Below are positions 1 to 5,473 of a stretch of DNA of 5,473 bases, piece after piece. Position 1 is the first letter of the stretch; every line of letters begins with the position of its first letter. The translations under genes were made by a program, and so were the position numbers. Source of the stretch: Chitinivibrionales bacterium (GTDB lineage: Bacteria > Fibrobacterota > Chitinivibrionia > Chitinivibrionales > WJKA01); contig WJKA01000592.1 of assembly GCA_014729375.1 (NCBI GenBank), positions 1-5,473 of the forward strand, given 5' to 3'. A model generated the notes under the pieces. It was not told the origin of the DNA. It saw nothing but the letters and a program-made list of their open reading frames with translations, and did not search any database.

Positions 1-1222
1 ATGTCAGCTGGCCGATTCGTGCACATTCCGTTTCCCATTCGCCGTCTTTGAAGCCAAGAGTATTCATCTGTGCGGTTATCCGCTTATCGAATTGCCGGGC
101 AGTTTTTTTTCGAATTCCGCTCAGCCGGGCACCTTTGTCACGGGCTTCCTTTTCTGCGGTTTCCAGGCGTCGGGCGAGTGATGACCATTCTGCGTCGCTG
201 TTTTCCAGGGAGTCGAGGTCGGCTTTCAGTGCGTGTGCCCGGTCAATCAGACCGGATGAACTGCAGGAGTACTTTTTTTTCAATCGCTGGATTCTGGCAA
301 TGCGATCGTTGATAAATTCCATTCGCCGGGGATCGGCCGCGGACTGGACCGTGTCTCCATACGATTCGCAGTATGTTTCCAGCTCCGAAAGAATCCGCTG
401 TGCATTGTCGATATCATCAAGCCATTGCGCGGTGGACTGGTCGAACCGGGACATGCTTTGAAGCTTTTTCCGGATCGCGGCGATTGATTTGGCGATTGAC
501 CCGGAGTCACTTCCGAGAAGATCGAGAATTTCGCCTGCAAGCTGAATCCGTTCTGTTGATGAAGATATCAGTTGTAATTCGGTTTCAAGCTCATGTTCTT
601 CATCGGGCTTTAATTCGAGCGAGTTGAGTTCATTGAACTGGTATTCGAGGATATCGCGCCGTTCCTTGAGAGCGGCGGCTTTTCGTTCGTGCTCTTCCAG
701 AGCGCTCTTTGCCGCGCTGTACCGTGAATACGCATCTGTATATTCGGATTTTGCACCAGTTACTCCGGGTAAAGAATCGATGATTGCGGGCGCGGTTTCA
801 GGGAGCAGGAGCGACTGATGTTCGTGCTGGCTGTGAAAGTCGATCAGCAGGTTTCCGATTATTTTGAGCAGTGCAAGCGGGACCGGGACCTGGTTCATGT
901 AAATCCGGTTTTTTCCATGAACGGAAATTTTCCGCCGGATAATGAGCTCGTTTTCCGGAACAGCAATAGTGCTTTCATGTAACAGGTCTGCAAGCGGTCC
1001 GGCCGCGCCGGGTAGATCGAACACACCGCAGATTTCAGCTTCCTCCGCGCCGGCACGCACCGATTCGGTTGACGCGCGGTCGCCCAGAAGCAGGCCGATC
1101 GCTCCGATTAGAATTGATTTACCCGCGCCCGTTTCACCGGTGAAGATCGAAAAGCCGGACTCAAACTCGATGGCTATGTCCTGAATAAGCGCAAGGTTCT
1201 TTACATGGAGTTCACGAATCAC
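1..1222 (-). CDS. recN: DNA repair ATPase RecN, N-terminal ~407 residues (3' end outside window)
   Basis: RecN is an SMC-like ATPase that acts in the cytoplasm on DNA double-strand breaks during recombinational repair. The reading frame is open from a GTG at 1222 to the left edge. The N-terminus (VIRELHVKNLALI) is the usual RecN start and is followed by a Walker A motif, GETGAGKS, at residues 29-36. The family motif around IDFHSQHEHQSLL lies at about 127-139 (Q-loop region). A long charged, heptad-like stretch from about 155 to 375 fits the two coiled-coil arms. The usual length is about 550-570 residues, so the signature, Walker B and C-terminal ATPase half are missing only because the window ends. 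The GTG start was chosen because it places the conserved N-terminus correctly; a GGAG lies 11 bases upstream. The start overlaps the end of nadK by 11 bases, which suggests translational coupling. No SOS-type operator was recognised nearby. Confidence 0.95.
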   Translation of the reverse strand, partial: MIRELHVKNLALIQDIAIEFESGFSIFTGETGAGKSILIGAIGLLLGDRASTESVRAGAEEAEICGVFDLPGAAGPLADLLHESTIAVPENELIIRRKISVHGKNRIYMNQVPVPLALLKIIGNLLIDFHSQHEHQSLLLPETAPAIIDSLPGVTGAKSEYTDAYSRYSAAKSALEEHERKAAALKERRDILEYQFNELNSLELKPDEEHELETELQLISSSTERIQLAGEILDLLGSDSGSIAKSIAAIRKKLQSMSRFDQSTAQWLDDIDNAQRILSELETYCESYGDTVQSAADPRRMEFINDRIARIQRLKKKYSCSSSGLIDRAHALKADLDSLENSDAEWSSLARRLETAEKEARDKGARLSGIRKKTARQFDKRITAQMNTLGFKDGEWETECARIGQLT

Positions 1223-2111
1223 CTGAAGTGCTGCTCCGTCGTTTATAATTAAGCCCCCAGTTGAGCTTTGTTCGCAAAAGATCGAAATATGACCGGTTCG
1301 AGAGCTGGACAATTTTCGTGCTTTTTTTTCCTTTTGATATGAGAATTTCATCTTCCCCCTGCAGCATGGTGGAATCAAGTCCGTCAGCGCTGAGCATGGT
1401 GTCTTTTCGCGTGCTGTTAATTGTAATCCGTATCGGTTTATCCGGCGGAAGAATCATCGGGCGCTCAGTAAGAGAATGCGGGCAGATAGGGTTGAGCAGA
1501 AAAACATCGAGGTCCGGCGCGACAATAGGGCCGCCCGCAGCAAGGGAATATGCAGTTGAGCCGCTCGGTGTCGCTGCAATCAGGCCGTCACCCTGGAAAT
1601 TGCCTATGTAGTCGTTTCCATGCCATGCAGCCAGAGATACCAGCCGTGCACTCCCGCATCGCGTGATAAAAATATCATTGAGTGCATGATATGAGCCGAT
1701 TTCATTCTTATTACGCACCAGCACAGCATCGAGTGTCATTCGCGTTACAACAGAATATTCTCCGCAGGCAATTCTCCGTAAATCGTTTTTCAGGTTTTCA
1801 GGGCTCAGATCAGTCAGGAATCCAAGGCCGCCGAGATTGATGCCGATAACCGGTTTGTCATGAAACTTCGACATATGCACTGCAGAAAGAAACGTGCCGT
1901 CGCCGCCAATGGAAATCAGGGCTTCGCTTTTGTCCAGAAGTGCGGCGTCGGAAACCTCGGGGGCAGCCGGTTCGGGAAGTTCCTTAACCGAGGGGTGATA
2001 ATAAAGATTGATATTCAGTTCGCGGGCCCAGCCGGCAATCATCCCGAGAAGAGACGTGATTTCCCGGTTGCTGCTGAATGCTACAATGCCCAGGGATTTG
2101 ACTGGTTTCAT
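1212..2111 (-). CDS. nadK: NAD kinase (ATP/polyphosphate-dependent NAD+ 2'-kinase)
   Basis: It phosphorylates NAD+ to NADP+ in the cytoplasm and so sets the NADP pool used in biosynthesis. The 299-residue length is normal for the family. Visible motifs in order: GGDGT at 69-73 (catalytic aspartate and phosphate-binding loop), INLGGLGFLTD at about 91-101, ALND at 143-146 (the NE/ND nicotinamide-ribose motif), the long glycine-rich motif starting GDGLIAATPSGSTAYS at 174-189, and SADG at 241-244. The ATG start follows GGGA at about 9 bases, and the first residues run straight into the beta strand SLGIVAF, as expected. It lies 70 bases after the EPSP synthase-like gene and overlaps recN by 11 bases. 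nadK next to recN is a recurrent bacterial gene order. No key residue appears to be missing. Confidence 0.97.
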   Translation of the reverse strand: MKPVKSLGIVAFSSNREITSLLGMIAGWARELNINLYYHPSVKELPEPAAPEVSDAALLDKSEALISIGGDGTFLSAVHMSKFHDKPVIGINLGGLGFLTDLSPENLKNDLRRIACGEYSVVTRMTLDAVLVRNKNEIGSYHALNDIFITRCGSARLVSLAAWHGNDYIGNFQGDGLIAATPSGSTAYSLAAGGPIVAPDLDVFLLNPICPHSLTERPMILPPDKPIRITINSTRKDTMLSADGLDSTMLQGEDEILISKGKKSTKIVQLSNRSYFDLLRTKLNWGLNYKRRSSTSGDS

Positions 2112-2131
2112 TCTTTTATCCCGGATAAATT

Positions 2132-2152
2132 ACTATCAGTAGTGATTATAGT
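2132..2152 (-). promoter_or_regulatory. Possible nadK-recN promoter (-10 TATAAT) overlapped by an inverted repeat
   Basis: The 70-base gap upstream of nadK is AT-rich. On the minus strand it contains a perfect TATAAT at 2150-2145, which would give a leader of about 27 bases before the nadK ATG. No good -35 hexamer is present at 16-18 bases; the best matches are poor. The -10 box sits in a 21-base imperfect inverted repeat with 5-base arms (ACTAT/ATAGT) and an 11-base spacer, a shape that could be an operator. The short arms and lack of a -35 make this tentative. No T-rich terminator follows the repeat. Confidence 0.3.
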
Positions 2153-2181
2153 TCATTGCAAATAAATTACATTGTGAAACG

Positions 2182-3528
2182 CTACTTTCGAAATTGGCAG
2201 ACCGATTGCAGCATTTCGTTGAATCGCGGCCACCGTTTTTGTATGGCAGTGTCGGCAACGGTTGTGGTCCCCATGCATTTCAGCCCGGCGACAGCAAAGG
2301 CAGCGTTTACAGCCGGAGATATTTCGCTGTCCAGATCAAATCCGTCGAACTGACCGGCGCCATCGACAACAATACCATCGGGCATCTCGCCAAGCCGTGC
2401 ACCGAGCAGGCGCAGGCAGTTATTTATCTGCTCAATACCGTCGGGTGCATCGCGGCGCATGTCTTCAAGCTCACGAAAAATCGATTGTCCTGCTGCAAAA
2501 GCCGCGGCGACAACCATTGCAGGCACCTGGTCCGCATAATGACAGAAAGGACGGCAGATGATTTTCCGGTTTACAAGGTCGAAATTCTGGAATTGTACCA
2601 TGCCGACAGGCCCGAATGAGCTTTGTCCGGTTTCCTGAATGCCCGGCCGCGCACCCATTTTTTTCTGCAGATCGAGCAGGGGAACCGTTCCGGTGGCAAG
2701 GGATACATTGTCGAGCATAAACGACCCCTTTTGTACAATCGATTTGGCAACCAGGAACAGCGCAGACAGCAATTCATCGCCGCCGGTTCTGATTGATACA
2801 TCGCTGCCGGGTGCTGCCGAAAAATCGATTGCAACAGTAGACAATATCTGCCCATCGCTCCGCTTCTTTTTTTTGAGCATCCGTATACGCCGCTTCAGTG
2901 AGTCCCGTTTTGCCGGCGGCAGATTGCTTGAAACCCTGCATTCATAGCCGAACGCTGCAAGCAAAGGCCGGAGAATACTGGTAAATTGAAATGGTATACC
3001 GGCATCAATCTTTTTCTTCAGTGCAAAAGCAAGGCCGATAAACGGATAAAGATTGTCAAAAGAAATATCGGCAAAGCTCTGCGTGAAATTGCCGGTTTCC
3101 GAAAGCGAGAGACTGGTTGTCTGCCCATCGGAAAAAATGTCAAGTCTGCAGCCGAACAGCGTAGCACATTCCGACCAGTATTCGATTCTTCTTTCGGGAA
3201 CGGACTGCAGTTGAAGGGTTTTTCCGGTGCCAAGCAGTGAGAAAATCACAAAGTCGCGAAAAGGAATATGATAATCAGGCAGGGCGATCACCCGTTCCGC
3301 TGTTTCGCCCGGTGGATTAATTATGGTCGTGTCCCCGTGCTGTTCGAGGGTGCACTGCGGTGCGATGACACGGTTCCACTCCTGTAATGCGGGGCACCGC
3401 GGGACCGGAGAGATCGTTGTTTTTCGTTGCGACAGCAGGGCCGCGACTGATGATACAATGTACTGATCCAGACTCGGCGGCATTTCGACAGTTCCACGGA
3501 TTTCACGGGCCGCCTTGATTTCCAGCAT
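2182..3528 (-). CDS. EPSP synthase (AroA)-family protein with degenerate active site
   Basis: The closest family I recognise is EPSP synthase (3-phosphoshikimate 1-carboxyvinyltransferase, shikimate pathway). At 448 residues it is near the usual 430-450. Family landmarks are readable: RGTVEMPPS at 11-19 against the start of domain 1; a GDELLSALFLVAKSI-type helix at about 250-264; LLDLQKKMGA at 283-292; YADQVPAM followed by AAAFAAG at about 331-347; and KRWPRF at 431-436 against KxFPxF. The catalytic set is mostly absent. By hand alignment to E. coli AroA, K22 is L20, S23 is D21, R27 is V25, the GNAGTAMR loop is unrecognisable, E341 is A361, R344 is G364 and R386 is A406. The equivalents of D313 (D333) and K411 (K431) remain. 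A basic stretch at 207-223 (KRR, then KKKKR) looks like an insertion. The frame is intact with a strong ribosome binding site, so it is not an obvious pseudogene. It could be a scaffold, a regulator or an enzyme with a changed reaction; MurA fits less well. The fold assignment is fairly secure and the function unknown. Confidence 0.75.
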   Translation of the reverse strand: MLEIKAAREIRGTVEMPPSLDQYIVSSVAALLSQRKTTISPVPRCPALQEWNRVIAPQCTLEQHGDTTIINPPGETAERVIALPDYHIPFRDFVIFSLLGTGKTLQLQSVPERRIEYWSECATLFGCRLDIFSDGQTTSLSLSETGNFTQSFADISFDNLYPFIGLAFALKKKIDAGIPFQFTSILRPLLAAFGYECRVSSNLPPAKRDSLKRRIRMLKKKKRSDGQILSTVAIDFSAAPGSDVSIRTGGDELLSALFLVAKSIVQKGSFMLDNVSLATGTVPLLDLQKKMGARPGIQETGQSSFGPVGMVQFQNFDLVNRKIICRPFCHYADQVPAMVVAAAFAAGQSIFRELEDMRRDAPDGIEQINNCLRLLGARLGEMPDGIVVDGAGQFDGFDLDSEISPAVNAAFAVAGLKCMGTTTVADTAIQKRWPRFNEMLQSVCQFRK

Positions 3529-3534
3529 CTATTT

Positions 3535-3540
3535 CTCCCT
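3535..3540 (-). promoter_or_regulatory. Ribosome binding site of the EPSP synthase-like gene
   Basis: AGGGAG on the minus strand lies 6 bases before the ATG at 3528. This is the best Shine-Dalgarno match in the window. It fixes the start and indicates that this gene, although its active site looks degenerate, is set up for efficient translation. Confidence 0.75.
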
Positions 3541-3581
3541 TATTCTGAGGGTACCGGGTGGATATGTCCGCGGGCAATTGC

Positions 3582-4343
3582 TCAGTTCGGCGGACGGTTC
3601 AGCAGATACAGAACTTCACCCTTTTTTGTTTTTGGAATAACGCAATTATGATAGAAACGTACAATTGTTTCCGGAGTTATCGTGTGCCGGATTTCGGTCC
3701 GTATTCGTGATTGTACGCTGATCACTTTTTCCCGGACGCGAGCGACTATGGCTTCTTCAACATCTTTGCGCGTCAGCGCCGTGTACAGCGAGTTAAAATC
3801 TTCAGCTTTAATGAGCGGTTTTAATTTTTCTGGCATTTGCCGGTATTTGCTCTCCGCAACGTAAAGCGCTCCGTAGTGCACCCTCCTGGCAATAGCCTGA
3901 ACAGCGTACACATCATGCTCGACACTTGAACCATACTGGCCGTCATCACCTGCTTTGCAGATGCAGGGTACGAGTGCCAGATAATCCGTGAGAATATCGG
4001 ACGTGAGATTAATACAGTTATAATCAGTTGTGTGAAGACCGGTTTTATCTATCGATACTTTGCGTCCGGGCGTGGGGAGCTTTTTGTTGAACGGACGCTC
4101 TTCCGGCACGCAGAAACGGCCGAACTCGGCATCCATTCGCTCCTGAAATAAAAGCCTGAGTTCAAACAGGCTTTTATCGGAATTTCCGGCAAATCCGCTC
4201 CGGCCTTTTTCGTAGATAACGCTGTTTGCTCTCCAGTGTGCCCGGTCGATAAGTTTGAAAATAATGGTTTCTTCAAGGCTTTCCAGGTGTTCTGCTATAG
4301 CGTTAAGATCGAGCTGTATCATTTGATAGTTGCTTTCTTGCAT
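3582..4343 (-). CDS. Chorismate mutase, eukaryotic (yeast ARO7/plant) AroQ type
   Basis: Chorismate mutase converts chorismate to prephenate, the first step towards phenylalanine and tyrosine. The 253 residues align by eye along nearly the whole length of yeast ARO7 (256 residues). Shared segments are LEETIIFKLIDRA at 23-35, VPEERPF at 79-85, YGSS at 137-140, ARRVHYG at 152-158, VAESKY at 162-167, DVEEAI at 194-199, ITPE at 222-225 and VIPKTKKGEVLYLL at 235-248. This is much longer than the roughly 90-residue bacterial AroQ domain, and there is no signal peptide or fused dehydratase, dehydrogenase or DAHP synthase. Equivalents of yeast R157, K168, E198, T242 and E246 are R154, K166, E196, T239 and E243. 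R16 is replaced by A17 and N194 by R192, and the R154-K166 spacing is one residue longer than in yeast. The ATG at 4343 overlaps trpA by 25 bases; an internal ATG (residue 8, 4322) would make an ATGA overlap instead. Neither has a strong ribosome binding site. Confidence 0.88.
   Translation of the reverse strand: MQESNYQMIQLDLNAIAEHLESLEETIIFKLIDRAHWRANSVIYEKGRSGFAGNSDKSLFELRLLFQERMDAEFGRFCVPEERPFNKKLPTPGRKVSIDKTGLHTTDYNCINLTSDILTDYLALVPCICKAGDDGQYGSSVEHDVYAVQAIARRVHYGALYVAESKYRQMPEKLKPLIKAEDFNSLYTALTRKDVEEAIVARVREKVISVQSRIRTEIRHTITPETIVRFYHNCVIPKTKKGEVLYLLNRPPN
4319..4322 (-). other. ATGA stop/start overlap, trpA to chorismate mutase (alternative start)
   Basis: The trpA stop TGA (4321-4319) shares bases with an in-frame ATG (4322-4320), residue 8 of the chorismate mutase frame. 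This is the same arrangement as at the trpB-trpA junction, and it makes a 246-residue chorismate mutase starting MIQLDL a serious alternative to the 253-residue version. Homology to yeast ARO7 begins at about LDLNAI, just after this ATG, so it does not decide between the two. Either way, translational coupling to trpA is likely. Confidence 0.5.
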
Positions 4344-5122
4344 TGCTTGACCATTGTTCCCAGTTTTTTGAGGAGCAGCGGCTTATTCGACTGAAATTTT
4401 TCGATAACGCGCACCAGCGCACTTCCTATAATCGCACCCTCGGCGCCTGCTTCACAAACCGCTTTGACATGATCGGGCGTTGACAAACCAAAACCCACGC
4501 AGAGTGGAAGGTCGGTTACTTTTTTCAGCCGGGAAAGGGTGCCGGCAACGTTTCCGGCAAGTGTTGCACTGTCGCCGGTCGGCCCCAGCCGGCTCACAAC
4601 ATAAACAAACGCATCGATTTCTTTGCAAATGCGTTTAATTCTTCGGGCGGGAGTCAGCTCGGAGACAATGTGCACGGTGGCCAGGCCGTGATTTTTCACC
4701 TGTTCCGAAAGAATCCCCTGCTCCTCAGGAGGCATATCGGCTATAAGCAGGCTGTCGATACCGGCATTCGCCGCGTTTTTGCAGAACGTATTATATCCCT
4801 GATGATGCACTGAGTTGGCGTAAATCAGGATACCGATCGGAATGTCGGTGTAGTTGCGCAGTTTCTTTATCAAGGCAAAAAACGAGGCATGAGTAAGCCC
4901 GGCATGGATTGCGCGGGTTGCCGCCCGCTGATTAACCGGCCCGTCGGCAATGGGATCGGAAAAAGGAAAGCCGATTTCAAGAATATCCGCGCCGGCGTCG
5001 ATATAGGTCTTGAATACCGATTCGCTGATGGCGATATCGGGATCGCCCGCTGTTGCAAAGGGAATAAAAGCTTTTTCGCCTTTTTTCTCAAGCTCGCTGA
5101 ACGTGCGCGCGTATCGGTTCAT
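4319..5122 (-). CDS. trpA: Tryptophan synthase alpha chain
   Basis: TrpA cleaves indole-3-glycerol phosphate to indole and glyceraldehyde 3-phosphate, and indole is channelled to the beta chain in the cytoplasmic alpha2-beta2 complex. The 267 residues match the usual TIM-barrel length of about 265. The motif FIPFATAGDP is at 19-28. The catalytic pair is present at the standard numbers: E49 in LEIGFPFSDP and D60 in IADGP. The mobile loop motif SRLGPTG retains the conserved threonine. GFGLSTPDHV followed by GAIIGSALV forms the C-terminal phosphate-binding part. The ATG overlaps the trpB stop as ATGA, with GGGA about 8 bases upstream inside trpB. Nothing indicates loss of function. The chorismate mutase gene follows with overlap. 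Confidence 0.98.
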   Translation of the reverse strand: MNRYARTFSELEKKGEKAFIPFATAGDPDIAISESVFKTYIDAGADILEIGFPFSDPIADGPVNQRAATRAIHAGLTHASFFALIKKLRNYTDIPIGILIYANSVHHQGYNTFCKNAANAGIDSLLIADMPPEEQGILSEQVKNHGLATVHIVSELTPARRIKRICKEIDAFVYVVSRLGPTGDSATLAGNVAGTLSRLKKVTDLPLCVGFGLSTPDHVKAVCEAGAEGAIIGSALVRVIEKFQSNKPLLLKKLGTMVKQCKKATIK

Positions 5123-5473
5123 ATCGATAATCCCATGTAATCGGCGGCGTGAAATATATCTTTATCGCCACGTCCCGATAGATTGATGACCATTATCCGG
5201 TTGCGGGGCATTTGCGGGGCTTTCCTGACTGCATAGGCGCCAGCGTGTGAAGACTCGAGCGCGGGAATGATTCCCTCATGTTCACTCAGAATCTTGAAAG
5301 CCGAAATAGCTTCGGAGTCGGTTGCATAATCGTAGGTCACACGGCCGGTTTCGGAAAGCGCTGCATGCTCGGGGCCGACACCGCTGTAATCCAGACCTGC
5401 CGATACCGAATGCGTATTTCCTATTTGTCCATTCCGGTCCTGAAGTACATAGGAATAGGAGCCATGCAGGATG
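5119..5473 (-). CDS. trpB: Tryptophan synthase beta chain, C-terminal 117 residues (5' part outside window)
   Basis: TrpB is the PLP enzyme that joins indole to L-serine to give tryptophan. The frame enters at the right edge (first full codon at 5472) and ends at TGA, 5121-5119. Visible family motifs are LHGSYSYVLQD, THSVSAGLDYSGVGPEH, EGIIPALESSHA (containing the conserved glutamate of the active site) and NLSGRGDKD, whose serine contacts the PLP ring nitrogen in known structures. The catalytic lysine and the glycine-rich PLP phosphate loop lie upstream, outside the window. The match is to the ordinary TrpB that pairs with TrpA (TrpB1 type). The stop codon overlaps the trpA start by 4 bases. 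Confidence 0.97.
   Translation of the reverse strand, partial: ILHGSYSYVLQDRNGQIGNTHSVSAGLDYSGVGPEHAALSETGRVTYDYATDSEAISAFKILSEHEGIIPALESSHAGAYAVRKAPQMPRNRIMVINLSGRGDKDIFHAADYMGLSI

Noticed and set aside
48..1184. Several plus-strand open frames opposite recN (for example 48-461 and 942-1184)
   Set aside because: They lie antisense to a frame with clear RecN motifs, have Arg/Ser-rich compositions typical of shadow frames, and show no family motif.
2112..2181. LexA/SOS box upstream of nadK-recN
   Set aside because: No CTGT-N8-ACAG, GAAC-N4-GTTC or similar palindrome known to me is present in the gap.
1261..3240. Plus-strand and alternative minus-strand open frames over nadK and the AroA-like gene
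   Set aside because: All overlap well-supported minus-strand genes, and none carries recognisable motifs or a convincing start context.
2182..3528. The AroA-like gene as a frameshifted or decaying pseudogene
   Set aside because: The frame is uninterrupted for 448 codons, has a strong ribosome binding site, and keeps AroA-like segments to its very end, so decay would not explain it simply.
2182..3528. Assignment as MurA (UDP-GlcNAc enolpyruvyl transferase)
   Set aside because: The MurA substrate loop with its catalytic cysteine and the KN motif are not visible, and the C-terminal half follows AroA landmarks more closely.
3566..3595. Inverted repeat GTCCGC/GCGGAC spanning the chorismate mutase stop codon, considered as a terminator
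   Set aside because: The stem is only 6 bases with an 18-base loop and no following T run on the minus strand, so an intrinsic terminator is not supported.

Overview
This 5.5 kb window carries six genes, all on the minus strand and closely packed, so transcription runs from the right end to the left. It is ordinary bacterial chromosome in layout: ATGA stop/start overlaps, a clear Shine-Dalgarno site, no introns, and no mobile-element, RNA-gene or CRISPR signal. I cannot name the phylum from sequence alone. The eukaryote-type chorismate mutase suggests a lineage outside the well-studied model bacteria.

Right part (5473 to 3582): the end of trpB (tryptophan synthase beta chain), then trpA (alpha chain), joined by an ATGA overlap. 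A monofunctional chorismate mutase of the yeast/plant (ARO7-like) class follows and also overlaps the end of trpA. The end of the tryptophan pathway is therefore coupled to the enzyme that normally diverts chorismate away from tryptophan, towards phenylalanine and tyrosine.

Middle (3528 to 2182): after a 53-base gap and a good ribosome binding site comes a 448-residue protein with the overall layout of EPSP synthase (AroA). By my hand alignment most of the family's catalytic and substrate-binding residues are gone. It looks like a pseudo-enzyme or a re-purposed AroA paralogue, and it is the most unusual gene here.

Left part (2111 to 1): after a 70-base AT-rich gap that holds a possible promoter comes nadK (NAD kinase). 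It overlaps by 11 bases the GTG start of recN (DNA repair ATPase), which runs off the left edge. The nadK-recN pair is a common bacterial arrangement and is probably a separate transcription unit or sub-operon.

The main points for a second look are the degenerate EPSP synthase-like protein, the eukaryote-type chorismate mutase with altered active-site positions, and the possibility that these two neighbours act together.
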